Assembly: GCA_025353905.1 (NCBI GenBank)
Contig: JANXNW010000016.1
Span: forward strand, 1 to 36,354
DNA from: Hymenobacter sp.
GTDB taxonomy: Bacteria; Bacteroidota; Bacteroidia; Cytophagales; Hymenobacteraceae
Length of the DNA: 36,354 bases
Reading direction: 5' to 3'
The position numbers and the translations under genes are program-made. The notes under the pieces are model-generated. The model was given only the letters and a program-made list of their open reading frames with translations. It did not search any database and was not told where the DNA came from. This document shows positions 1 to 7,911 of the stretch, one piece after another (within the stretch, counting starts at the first letter, position 1; each line of letters opens with the position of its first letter).

Positions 1-777
1 TTCTGGCTTGGCCTCGATGCCGGGCTGCCAGGCCAGGCCCATTTGGGCAATGTTGTACTGGTGCTTGGCGCTGATGGTAGCGCCCGGCTGGGGCTGCCCG
101 GCGGCGTCGCGCTCGGGTGCCAGCAGCCAGAGCGTATCCGAAATGGCAGTGGTCGTGGTCAGGTCGTGCGAGACGATGACGACGGTGTTCAGCTCGTCGA
201 GCGCCGTTACTTCGAGAATAATCTTTTTCACCTCGTCAATCATGGCGATGTCGAGGCCCGAAAACGGCTCATCGAGAATGATGAAATGCTCGGAGCAAAG
301 TAGCTGCTGGGCGATGGCCGCCCGCTGCCGCTGCCCGCCCGAGAGCATGACCGGGTACTTGCGCCGGTGCGGGGCCAGCCCGAAGCGCTCCAGAAAGCTT
401 TCGGCGCGGGCCTGGGCCTCGGCGGCCGGGTGCTTGCGCTCGGCGGCCACGAGCAGGTTGTCGAGTAGGGTGCGGTGGTTGAAGAGCGGGTAGCGCTGCT
501 GCACGAAGCCCACGTCGCCGGGACACACCTGGCGCGCCGGCTGGCCCACCTGCACCGTGCCCGTGCTGGGTACGAGCAGCCCCGAAATGATGCGCGACAG
601 CACCGACTTGCCCACGCCCGAGCGCCCGTAAAACCCAATCACCTGCCCCTGATGCACCCCTGGCCGGTGAATGTCGCGAATTTCCAGGTTGATGTCGCGC
701 AAAATCAGCTCCCCGCCGAAGCTCTGCGACACGTTGCTGAGCGTGAGCAGCGGCTCGTGGTAAGTGTAGTCGGCCAT
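1..777 (-). CDS. ABC transporter ATP-binding protein, C-terminus cut by window edge
   Basis: The reading frame opens at ATG 777-775 and stays open to base 1, so at least 259 residues are encoded and the stop lies outside the window. Visible motifs: Walker A GRSGVGKS (51-58), Q-loop FVQQ (91-94), signature LSGGQRQR (145-152), Walker B FIILDE (165-170) and switch histidine in VSHD (about 204). This is the nucleotide-binding subunit that drives import through the permease encoded just upstream in transcription (902-1684). The permease and fused binding protein suggest the nitrate/taurine/sulfonate-type importer group, but the substrate cannot be read from the sequence. It is the last visible gene of a five-gene minus-strand operon; a 124-base gap holding a hairpin separates it from the permease. 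Confidence 0.93.
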   Translation of the reverse strand, partial: MADYTYHEPLLTLSNVSQSFGGELILRDINLEIRDIHRPGVHQGQVIGFYGRSGVGKSVLSRIISGLLVPSTGTVQVGQPARQVCPGDVGFVQQRYPLFNHRTLLDNLLVAAERKHPAAEAQARAESFLERFGLAPHRRKYPVMLSGGQRQRAAIAQQLLCSEHFIILDEPFSGLDIAMIDEVKKIILEVTALDELNTVVIVSHDLTTTTAISDTLWLLAPERDAAGQPQPGATISAKHQYNIAQMGLAWQPGIEAKPE

Positions 778-790
778 GTTGTAGGATGAG

Positions 791-896
791 GGTAGTGGGA
801 TTAGAGATTAGGGACTTGGGACTGGAGACGGGCACAGTGAGCCCAGCGAAACAGTGCCCGCTAAGCTGACATCCTGAGTCCCTAATCTCTCATCCT
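791..896. repeat. Intergenic word-repeat hairpin (TTAGGGA words)
   Basis: The left arm carries GGATTAGAGATTAGGGAC and the right arm GTCCCTAATCTCTCATCC, which pair almost completely. Inside the loop a second pair, CGGGCAC and GTGCCCG, can form. The element fills the gap between permease and ATPase genes of one operon, so it could shape mRNA stability or give partial termination. The same word family recurs at 15795-15912 and 24244-24275. Confidence 0.7.
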
Positions 897-901
897 GATA
901 C

Positions 902-1684
902 CTACTTCGCCGCTGCCAGCCGCGCATACGGGAAAAACAGCCGCTGCAGCGCGCCAAACGAATAATCCTGCAAGGCACCGATGGCCAGAATCACGAGCTG
1001 AATGACGACCACGCCATCCAGGTGCTTGTACTGGTTTTGTCGCTGAAGCAGCAGCCCGATGCCGCCATCGCTCTGGTAGAGCGTCTCGACGAGCGTTATC
1101 AGGGTCCAGATGATGGCGAAGTTCTGGCGCACCACTTCGAGCATATCGGGCAGCTTGCCGAGCACGACGACCTCCACAAAGCTGCGCCACTCGCTCATGC
1201 CCAGGGTGCGGGCGTGGTCGATTTCTTCCTGCGTCGTGCTCAGGATGACGCTCGTCATGCCCGTAACCAAGTACACCGTGGCCCCGAAAACGAGTATCGA
1301 GAGTTTCGCCTGATAGCCCTGCTGGATTTGCAGACCAATGAAAAAGGAAAGGCCCGTGAGCGTCAGGTAGCGCATCTTGGACGCGGAGTAGGCCAGGGGC
1401 CGAAAAAACGGAAGCGCCGTGAGGTACGAAATCAGCAGGGCCAGCACCGTGGCGATGCCCAGCGCGGCGAAAATCATCTTCAGGCTCGCCCACAAGTCCT
1501 GCAGCATGCCCTGCGTGGTTATCAGCTGCTTGAGCTTAACCAGCACCTCGCCCAACCGCGGAAACAGCTGCAGCGGAGCGAACAGCCAGAGCAGCAGCAG
1601 CACGGCTACCTGCGCCGCCACCATGCCTAGAAATATCGGGCGTGGCGGCTTGGCATTGGGTGTAAAGAGAAGTTTCGGCGACAC
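902..1684 (-). CDS. ABC transporter permease (binding-protein-dependent, SsuC/TauC-like)
   Basis: A 260-residue inner-membrane protein with about six hydrophobic segments (first at 22-42). The cytoplasmic EAA loop that docks on the ATPase is visible at about 153-179 (EEIDHARTLGMS ... LGKLP), matching the family pattern EAA---G---------I-LP. The start is GTG at 1684: the frame has a TGA stop upstream and no ATG between, and the next in-frame ATG at residue 21 would remove residues leading into the first membrane segment. Its partners are the ATPase downstream and the anchored binding protein upstream. Known relatives move nitrate, sulfonates, taurine or thiamine precursors; the substrate here is unknown. 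Confidence 0.9.
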   Translation of the reverse strand: MSPKLLFTPNAKPPRPIFLGMVAAQVAVLLLLWLFAPLQLFPRLGEVLVKLKQLITTQGMLQDLWASLKMIFAALGIATVLALLISYLTALPFFRPLAYSASKMRYLTLTGLSFFIGLQIQQGYQAKLSILVFGATVYLVTGMTSVILSTTQEEIDHARTLGMSEWRSFVEVVVLGKLPDMLEVVRQNFAIIWTLITLVETLYQSDGGIGLLLQRQNQYKHLDGVVVIQLVILAIGALQDYSFGALQRLFFPYARLAAAK

Positions 1685-1726
1685 GGTGCTGAGGAGGTAC
1701 TTAAGGGATGAGGTGAAAGGTCAGTC

Positions 1727-1751
1727 ATTGCTTCGCTTGGCTCGCAACGAC
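1727..1751. repeat. Solo remnant of dispersed hairpin element
   Basis: The 25 bases beginning ATTGCTTCGCTTGGCTCG match the right arm of the element at 4740-4840 at about 22 of 25 positions, but no left arm or loop is present. It lies between the binding-protein gene and the permease gene. Confidence 0.55.
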
Positions 1752-1773
1752 CGGCCGTATTCAATTCAAATAA

Positions 1774-3552
1774 TTAATTCCCCAGCACGATTTCTACGCG
1801 GCGGTTTTTGGCTTTGCCGGCGGGCGTGGCATTGCTCACCACCGGCTCGCTCGGGCCGTGCGCGAACACCTGGATGCGGCCCTCGGGGAAGGCGCTGCGG
1901 CTCTTGGCCTCGAGCCACTGACGCACGGCCAGGGCGCGGTCTTCGCTCAGCTGCTGGTTGCGCTGCGGGTCGCCGGCGTTATCGGTGTGGCCGTGCACGG
2001 CCACTTTGAGGCTGCCCGCCACCACGAGGTCGTCGAAGAGCTGGTTGAGCTGGCGCTCGGCGGCGGGCGTAAAGCTGCTCTGGCCGGTGTTGAACTCAAT
2101 GTTCCAGGCGCGGCGGCTCACGCTGCGCCGGATTTCGTCGCCGGCCGCGAACTGGGGCTTGTCGGCCGGGGCCACGTTCTTGCCCTTGTACTGGGCCTGC
2201 ATGGCGCGCAGCGGCCCGAGGTCGAGCATCTGGTCGAGCGGCACGTAGCTCGGCAGCTCCTGGGGGTAGAGCTTGCTCTGCACGTCGCCGAAGGTCTTGT
2301 ACACCGACGCGTAAATGTTGGTGCCGCCCTCGTTGAGCCCGAACAAGGCCAGGTTATCGCTGAAATTGAACGCCTTGCTGCCGCCCAGACTCACCACGTT
2401 GCCCAGCTTGTCGGCCTCCTCCACGCCCTGGTAATACTTGAGCCAGTAGCCGCCGTTCTTATCCTTGTCGCCATACACCTCGGCCGAAATATCGGCCGCT
2501 TTGCTCAGGGCCGCCGGGTGGGCTTTCACCTGGTCGCCGGCCTGGGCGAAGGCCGTCATCAGCCCGGCCACTTCCTTGGGGTGGGCATCGTACCAGCGCT
2601 TGGTCGTGACCATGATGTTGGGCATCTGGTTCGAGTATTCTTTGGTCGAAACGATGCTCACCAGGCCGCCTTTTTGCTGCGCGATGTTCACGTCGCCGGG
2701 CGTCCAGGTGGCCACGGCATCGGCCCGCACCTCCATTTTCACGCCGGTGTTTTTGCCGTCCACAATCTTGTCGCGGCTTTCGACACTACCCACGGTGTAC
2801 TTCTCAGCCGCCACCAGAAAGTCGCTGGCCGCCATGAAGTTAACTGCTTGCGGGTCGTAAGTCGTTTGGTCGGGGTTGATTTTGAGGCCGTTGTCCGAGC
2901 ACCATTTCAGGGCGATGTTCTGGTCGCCGTCGCGCAGGTAGCAGGCGATGGTTTTGCCGAGCGCGGCTTTGGGGTTATCGCGCCATTCCTTCGGCCCCAT
3001 GAGCTTGTCTTCGCCAAAGCTTTTGCCCACCGAATACGGAATAACGGCCAGCCCGGTGCCAACCTTTTGCAGCAGGGCCTGCACGGACGAAAACGCGGGC
3101 AGCCCGTCGCCCATGATGCTCACAATCAGCCCCGACGCGTTGGGGTTGTTTTGCAGCTCGACGGCGTTTTTCACCAGGTCTTCCTGCATCTTCGACGTGT
3201 CGTCCTGCCGCCGAATCTGCAGGTTCAGCCCACTGGCGGCCACGGCCGAGCCTTGCGTAGTGCGCGGCCCGCCGTTGGCGAGCATGGCCGCCATCTGCGA
3301 GTTCCAGGCCATCACTTCCCAGGTCAGAGGTGTGCCCGTCTGCACGGGCGTAGCCGAGGGCAGCGGCGTCTGCGCCACGCCCTGCTGCACACCGCTGCCG
3401 CCGCTGGCCGTGGGCAATTCAATCGAAGGCAACAAGACGGATTGCGTAGTCGCTTTCTTGAAAAGTACGTCGCTGTTAACGAGCTTATTGATGCCGAAAT
3501 AAGCGCCAATCAGTATCAGCAGGCCGATGACGATTTTACCGCGAGTAGTCAT
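1774..3552 (-). CDS. Membrane-anchored substrate-binding protein fused to OmpA-like peptidoglycan-binding domain
   Basis: 592 residues from ATG 3552. Residues about 5-25 form one membrane segment (GLLILIGAYFGI), followed by a low-complexity linker and, from about 78 to 450, a domain resembling NMT1/nitrate/phosphate-type periplasmic binding proteins (TWEVMAWNSQ at its start). The C-terminal 110 residues are an OmpA-like domain: HGHTDNAGD at 520-528, an LSEDRA helix at 535-540 and NRRVEI at 583-588. OmpA domains bind diaminopimelate in peptidoglycan. The product would thus be fixed in the inner membrane at one end and the cell wall at the other, while serving the ABC permease encoded next to it. 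Binding-protein/OmpA fusions exist in other bacteria; ligand and role are not known to me. Whether the binding domain captures a solute or works as a stress sensor is open. Confidence 0.85.
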   Translation of the reverse strand: MTTRGKIVIGLLILIGAYFGINKLVNSDVLFKKATTQSVLLPSIELPTASGGSGVQQGVAQTPLPSATPVQTGTPLTWEVMAWNSQMAAMLANGGPRTTQGSAVAASGLNLQIRRQDDTSKMQEDLVKNAVELQNNPNASGLIVSIMGDGLPAFSSVQALLQKVGTGLAVIPYSVGKSFGEDKLMGPKEWRDNPKAALGKTIACYLRDGDQNIALKWCSDNGLKINPDQTTYDPQAVNFMAASDFLVAAEKYTVGSVESRDKIVDGKNTGVKMEVRADAVATWTPGDVNIAQQKGGLVSIVSTKEYSNQMPNIMVTTKRWYDAHPKEVAGLMTAFAQAGDQVKAHPAALSKAADISAEVYGDKDKNGGYWLKYYQGVEEADKLGNVVSLGGSKAFNFSDNLALFGLNEGGTNIYASVYKTFGDVQSKLYPQELPSYVPLDQMLDLGPLRAMQAQYKGKNVAPADKPQFAAGDEIRRSVSRRAWNIEFNTGQSSFTPAAERQLNQLFDDLVVAGSLKVAVHGHTDNAGDPQRNQQLSEDRALAVRQWLEAKSRSAFPEGRIQVFAHGPSEPVVSNATPAGKAKNRRVEIVLGN

Positions 3553-3572
3553 TTTTTAATGTGCAAATGTGA

Positions 3573-3679
3573 TGATGTGCAAATGTGCAAATGCGGGGAA
3601 TGTGCGGATGTGTTGATTGTTGCCGGAGTTTCTGCCGAAGCAATCAGCACATCCGCACATTTCTCACATCTGCACATCA
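3573..3679. repeat. Intergenic word-repeat hairpin (ATGTGC words)
   Basis: The left arm (3573-3619) is built of the words ATGTGCAA, ATGTGCGG and ATGTG; the right arm (3641-3679) is its reverse complement over nearly its full length. The innermost 20 bases pair with one mismatch (ATGTGCGGATG with CATCCGCACAT). The loop is 3620-3640. The hairpin occupies the whole gap between the two neighbouring minus-strand genes. Confidence 0.8.
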
Positions 3680-3681
3680 AG

Positions 3682-4686
3682 CTAATCTAATAATTTACCG
3701 TAGGCGTCGTCGGTGGCTTTCGCCGTTTGCGCCACGTTCAAGCGCACTTTCGGCTCGTCGAGCATGATGGCGTTGAAGTCGCCTTTCTGGTACTGCTCCA
3801 GCAGGCGCTGGCCTTTGTCGCTCATCACGCCGTTCTGAATGTCCATCTCCTTGACAAACTCCTGCGAGTAGCGCATGGCCTGCTTGATTTGACCCAGCTG
3901 CTGGGCCATATCCTGGGCCACGCGGTCGGTGGCGAGGTCGAAGAAATACTTCTTGTCCGGGTCGCCGCGCAGGATATTCATCGCCGCCCGCATCCCCGAC
4001 GAGGTGCGCTTGACCAGCTCGTACTCGTCCTTGAGCAGATTGACCTTGAACTTGGAGCCGTCAATCTGGCGCAGCGCCGCCTTGAGAATCTGGCGCATGA
4101 CAAGGCTCACGTTGGCCGTGGTGGTGGCCATCGGCTGCAGGCGGCGGTTGTAGTCTTCGAGCTGAGCCGCGCGCGAGGCGTAGCTCTGGGCCGCGTCTTT
4201 TTCGCCCTGGCGCTGGGCTGAGTCAGCCAGGGCCAGGTATTCTTTCATCTGGGCGGCGTTGGCGTCGAGCTTGCGCTTCACCAGCTCGTGCGCGCCCTCG
4301 ATGTGGCCCACCTCGACCTCCATCTTGCGCGCTTCCTGCTCGGTATTGGCAATGTAGTCTTCCATAATACCAATGGGGTCGGTATTGACGAAGATGCCCG
4401 CCAGCGAACGGAAAATGCGCTGCCCGGCGTACCACAGCCCGGCTTTGATGCGCTTGTTGGTGGCGATGATGAACAGCGCGAACAAAGTGCCCAGCCCAAA
4501 AATCAGCTTGGTCGTGTTGAAAACGACATCCACCAGATAAGGCACAATCTGGCCCCAGTAGTAAACGCCCGCCCCGACCGACAGCCCCACGAAGGCCCAG
4601 GCGGCCATTTTCTCGGGTTTTTGCCAGGCGGGCAGGTTGTCGTCGGCCGGGGAGCTGGGCGGCGAGCCAAGTAGCGGAGTATTCAT
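3682..4686 (-). CDS. Membrane-anchored coiled-coil protein, function unknown
   Basis: 334 residues from ATG 4686; a TTG 27 bases further upstream is in frame but the ATG is the better start. Two hydrophobic stretches are seen at about 27-48 and 60-76, after a short proline/serine-rich N-terminus. The remainder is charged and helical, with likely coiled coil from about 113 to 190 and again near the C-terminus (RLLEQYQKGDF), so most of the protein should be a cytoplasmic helical domain. The shape recalls PspA-type membrane-stress proteins, but I see no diagnostic motif and do not assign it. It sits between the soluble coiled-coil gene and the binding-protein/OmpA gene, suggesting the operon builds one envelope-spanning complex. 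Confidence 0.8.
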   Translation of the reverse strand: MNTPLLGSPPSSPADDNLPAWQKPEKMAAWAFVGLSVGAGVYYWGQIVPYLVDVVFNTTKLIFGLGTLFALFIIATNKRIKAGLWYAGQRIFRSLAGIFVNTDPIGIMEDYIANTEQEARKMEVEVGHIEGAHELVKRKLDANAAQMKEYLALADSAQRQGEKDAAQSYASRAAQLEDYNRRLQPMATTTANVSLVMRQILKAALRQIDGSKFKVNLLKDEYELVKRTSSGMRAAMNILRGDPDKKYFFDLATDRVAQDMAQQLGQIKQAMRYSQEFVKEMDIQNGVMSDKGQRLLEQYQKGDFNAIMLDEPKVRLNVAQTAKATDDAYGKLLD

Positions 4687-4739
4687 GCTTGGGAAAAGTA
4701 AAATGGATGGCAATTAAACATTGCGGTTATTCTTCGGCC

Positions 4740-4840
4740 GTCATTGCGAGCGTAGCGAAGCAATCGCACCTGTTCAGCTCGTTGTTTGGCTCGTCAATCG
4801 CGCTGAACAGGTGCGATTGCTTCGCTTTGCTCGTAATGAC
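4740..4840. repeat. Dispersed hairpin element, copy 1
   Basis: Left arm 4740-4777 and right arm 4803-4840 are 38-base inverted repeats with three mismatches (GCGAAGCAATCGCACCTGTT in the perfect part). The 25-base loop contains CTCGTTGTT and GCTCGTC, also found in the loop of the copy at 24280-24420, so arms and loop belong to one repeat family. It lies between two genes of the same minus-strand operon. Confidence 0.85.
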
Positions 4841-4871
4841 AGCTCACGACAAATAATTAACAGGGAACAAC

Positions 4872-5573
4872 TCACTTCGCCGAACCAGCCGTGAGCAAAA
4901 ACGCTTCGGCGGCTTTGTGGTGAGCTTGCAACTCGGTCAGCGCGCTCGACTGGGCCAATTCGTAAGAGGCGAGTGCGGCCTGGGTTTTCTGGCGCTCTTG
5001 GGCCAGCTGCTGCTGGGTTTGGATGAGCTGCTGCTGCTTGGCTTGCAGCTGCTGAGTGAGGGCGGCCAGGTCGGCGGCGAGCTGCTTTTCCTGGGCCGTG
5101 AGCTGGCCAATGGCGCTGGGCGCGGCCCCGGCGGCGGCGGGCGCTTCGCCCATCTTCTCGCGGTGGCGGGCCAGCACCCGGTCGCGGTCGGCCGCTAGCG
5201 CCGCCTCAAACTCGTTGGCCGACGTGAGCAGCCCCGGCACGGTACTGCCGTTGATGGCGGCGAACGCGTTGAAGGCCGTCTGGTACAGCAGCGGCCCGCT
5301 CATGCCGGCGGCAGCCATGCTTTTCACCATCTTAGTGAAGGCGGCAAAGTCCTTACCGTTGCCCGTGAGCAGGCCCGCGATGTGGTCGAGGTGGCGCTGC
5401 TCGGCCTGCGTGACGGCGGGTGGCGCGAACTGCGAGGCCGTGCCCGGTACGCCCGCCCCGGCTGTTGGGAACGGTACCGGGCCGGTACCGGCCGGGGCCG
5501 TTTTAGCGGCCTCGTCGTCTGCCTCTACGAAAAAATCTTTCGCCGCTTTGGTCAGATTATCAAACATTTCCAT
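4872..5573 (-). CDS. Soluble coiled-coil protein, function unknown
   Basis: 233 residues from ATG 5573 (a second ATG two codons later is equally possible). It has no signal peptide or membrane segment. After an Ala/Pro/Gly-rich linker (about 20-50) comes a compact helical region (about 55-130). Residues about 150-215 are glutamine-rich heptad coiled coil (QLQAKQQQLIQTQQQLAQ). I do not recognise a named family. It is the first gene of the minus-strand operon reaching base 1, and a perfect Bacteroidota -7 box lies 47 bases upstream of its start. A role as cytoplasmic partner of the membrane coiled-coil protein encoded next is inference from gene order. Confidence 0.8.
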   Translation of the reverse strand: MEMFDNLTKAAKDFFVEADDEAAKTAPAGTGPVPFPTAGAGVPGTASQFAPPAVTQAEQRHLDHIAGLLTGNGKDFAAFTKMVKSMAAAGMSGPLLYQTAFNAFAAINGSTVPGLLTSANEFEAALAADRDRVLARHREKMGEAPAAAGAAPSAIGQLTAQEKQLAADLAALTQQLQAKQQQLIQTQQQLAQERQKTQAALASYELAQSSALTELQAHHKAAEAFLLTAGSAK

Positions 5574-5619
5574 GGCTAATTTATCAGTTGAGGAGTCCCC
5601 GCTCAGCCGGTGGGTCGCT

Positions 5620-5627
5620 CAAAGGTA
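5620..5627 (-). promoter_or_regulatory. Bacteroidota -7 box for the envelope operon
   Basis: Read on the minus strand this is TACCTTTG, a full match to TAnnTTTG. It would start transcription about 40 bases before the coiled-coil gene. No TTG is seen at the usual -33 spacing, so this is a half-supported promoter. Confidence 0.5.
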
Positions 5628-5679
5628 ATCGGCGCGCGGAATTGGCCCCGGCCCGGTTCAAAGCACGGCGGTTGCGGCT

Positions 5680-5757
5680 GATTGCTGGTTGTTTATGGTT
5701 GATTGTTTTTTCTCGTCCGTCAGAACCAAAAAACAATAAACAACCAGCAACAACCAA
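5680..5757. repeat. Intergenic word-repeat hairpin (GGTTGTT words)
   Basis: The left arm has TGCTGGTTGTTTATGGTTG and then GATTGTTTTTT; the right arm has AAAAAACAATAAACAACCAGCA and CAACC. Fourteen bases of the core (TGCTGGTTGTTTAT) face their near-exact complement. The right arm ends directly at the stop codon of the M61 peptidase gene, so it may act as that gene's terminator. Confidence 0.75.
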
Positions 5758-7752
5758 CTATTTAGCCGTGCTGGCCAGCCAGGCGGCGCGGGCGGCTTTC
5801 TGCTGGTCGGTGACCGTGGGCTTTTCCAAGCTTTCCATGGGCGTGACCACCACGTTGGTGTCTTCGGTGAGCACTACCTGCACCGAGCGCTCCTGGCCGG
5901 CGCGGTTGCGGACGCGCACCGGCACGAGGTCGGCGGGCGAATGCTTGCGCATGAGGCCTTCGAGGCTGGCCAGGTCGGTTACTTTCACCCCGTCGAGGGC
6001 CACGATTTGGTCGCCGCGGTCGATGCCCGCCTTGTAGAGGCCGGAGCCGATAGTCGTGTTGCGGCTCAGGATGCAGCGGCCGTCCTCGAACGTGACCTGC
6101 TGGGGCAGGGCAGCGGCGAGCGCTTTCACCGGCACCACGGCCAGGCCCATCACCTGCAGGTTTTCGGCGAAGCGCGGGGCTTCGTGGCCGTAGACGTAGC
6201 GCCGGAAAAACGTGCCCGCGAAGGCCGTGTCCTTGCTCACCTCGCCCAGTACGCGCTGCAAATCGGGTAGTGTGTAGGGTTTTGCCGGGGCCAGGGCCGG
6301 GGTTTGCGGCTTGCCAAACTCCTGGTAGAGCGCCTGCATGTACTTATCGAGCGACGAGCGGTGGCTTTTACGCAGCTGCAAATCCAGGCTCAGGGCCAGG
6401 CCCGCCCCTTGGATGTAGTACGAGAGGTAGGTGTTCTGGCGGTTGGTGGGGTCCAGCGACACGGCCGCATCCACGAAGCCCGCCTGCCGGCTCATGTCCA
6501 CGGCCGAGTTGTAGCGCGCGCCCGGCGAGTTTACCCGCGCGTTGACGTACGTGCTGAGGCGCTCGTAAAACTGCTCATTGTCGTAGAATTCGGCCCGGCG
6601 CAGCACCAGCTCGCCGTAGTATTGCGTGAAGCCCTCGCCCAGCCAGAGCGCGTCGCTCATGTTGACGCGCTGCAAATCGAAGGGCTCCAGGGTGGCCGCG
6701 CGCAGGCGCTCGGTGTTGTAGGCGTGGAAAAACTCGTGCGCGATGGTGCCCAGGTTGCCCAGCGCGCCGTCGCCGCGCAGCGTGGCCGGGCTGGTGAGCG
6801 AGCACGAGTTGCGGTGCTCCATGCCGTCGGGGATGGCCTGGGGCAGGTAGTCGGCCAGAAACGTGTAGCGGTTGTAGTCGAAAGCCGGCAGCTCGCCGCC
6901 AAACACGCCGGCCGTTTCGCGCACCACGCGCTGAGTGCGCTTCACCAGCTCGTCCACTTCCAGCGTCGAGCCGAGGTAATAGGTCGCCATTTCGAAATTC
7001 TTGCCGCCGTCCTGCCAGGTGTGCAGCAGCTGCGATGCGCCCAGCACGATGGGGCTGTCCATGAGGTAAGCCAGGTTGGGCGCGGCGAAGGTGGCTTTGT
7101 CGTCGCCGGTGGCCCGCAGCTGGGTGGCGGCTTTCCAGCCGGTGGGCAGCTCGAATTTTACTTCGGTGGCCCGGTTTTCCAGCCCTTGCGCGTAGCAAAA
7201 TGTGGCCGGCCCGTTGAGGTGGGCGTGCTGCTGGTCGATGCCGACGAAGGTGCCGTCGGTGCGGTCGCCGTAGAGGGTGTAGGCAAACTGCACCGTGCCG
7301 TCGGCCCCCGGCGTCACGTCCCAGGAGTAGAGGTCGGGCCGCCCAATGGGCAGTAGAGTACCTTTTTCATCAGTCGCCACGGTGAAATACACGTTCTTGA
7401 TGAACTCGTGCAGCGCGTAGCGGCCGGGCGACGAGCGGGCCATGCGCAGGGTGAGCTTCTGGCCCGGCACCAGCCCCGCGAAGGTGGCCGTGATGCGCGC
7501 TTCGTGGTGCACCGCGTTCGGAAAAGCCACGGCGTAGCGCACGGCCGGCCCGCCGGCCGCCGGAAGCTGGGCCTGGGGAGCCGCTGCCGCTGGTATCGGT
7601 GCCGCCGCCGGGGGAGCCAGCGCCGGAGTTTTGGCCGAAGCTTTAGTCGAGGTCTTGGCCGGAGTTTTGGCGGGGGTTTGGGCCAGCGCGACGGCCGGCA
7701 GCAAAGCCAGGACCACGAGCGGCCGCAGGCGAGTCGCGAAAAAATTACCCAT
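5758..7752 (-). CDS. M61-family metallopeptidase with PDZ domain (glycyl-aminopeptidase type)
   Basis: 664 residues from ATG 7752; an in-frame TTG further upstream is less likely because the ATG gives a clean signal peptide (cleavage after ALA at about 24). An Ala/Pro/Lys/Thr-rich linker follows. The M61 N-terminal beta domain precedes the catalytic domain: GMEH at about 310, zinc motif HEFFH at 339-343 and GEGFT with the third zinc ligand at about 373. A PDZ domain is seen at about 580-640 (GLYKAGIDRGDQIVALDGV). The protein should work in the periplasm or outside, removing N-terminal residues from peptides. On the minus strand TACTTTGC lies at 7841-7834, an off-consensus -7 candidate. The C-terminus ends at a repeat hairpin. 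Confidence 0.92.
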   Translation of the reverse strand: MGNFFATRLRPLVVLALLPAVALAQTPAKTPAKTSTKASAKTPALAPPAAAPIPAAAAPQAQLPAAGGPAVRYAVAFPNAVHHEARITATFAGLVPGQKLTLRMARSSPGRYALHEFIKNVYFTVATDEKGTLLPIGRPDLYSWDVTPGADGTVQFAYTLYGDRTDGTFVGIDQQHAHLNGPATFCYAQGLENRATEVKFELPTGWKAATQLRATGDDKATFAAPNLAYLMDSPIVLGASQLLHTWQDGGKNFEMATYYLGSTLEVDELVKRTQRVVRETAGVFGGELPAFDYNRYTFLADYLPQAIPDGMEHRNSCSLTSPATLRGDGALGNLGTIAHEFFHAYNTERLRAATLEPFDLQRVNMSDALWLGEGFTQYYGELVLRRAEFYDNEQFYERLSTYVNARVNSPGARYNSAVDMSRQAGFVDAAVSLDPTNRQNTYLSYYIQGAGLALSLDLQLRKSHRSSLDKYMQALYQEFGKPQTPALAPAKPYTLPDLQRVLGEVSKDTAFAGTFFRRYVYGHEAPRFAENLQVMGLAVVPVKALAAALPQQVTFEDGRCILSRNTTIGSGLYKAGIDRGDQIVALDGVKVTDLASLEGLMRKHSPADLVPVRVRNRAGQERSVQVVLTEDTNVVVTPMESLEKPTVTDQQKAARAAWLASTAK

Positions 7753-7911
7753 AGAGCACCAAAAGGCTGGAATGAAAGAAAAACCGGGCCGCAACCTGCG
7801 CCGGACCGGACGATAGCTGAGCGCTAACCTAGTGCAAAGTAAGCGTAAATCGTTGCTGTCGATTGTTTTCCCGCTGGCTCGGGCGCGGAGTTGCCGTGGC
7901 CGCCCCAGGTA

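Noticed and set aside
1858-3690. 610-codon open frame on the plus strand opposite the binding-protein/OmpA gene
   Set aside because: His/Val/Gly/Arg-rich translation without any domain. It mirrors the codon bias of the real minus-strand gene, as is usual in high-GC DNA.
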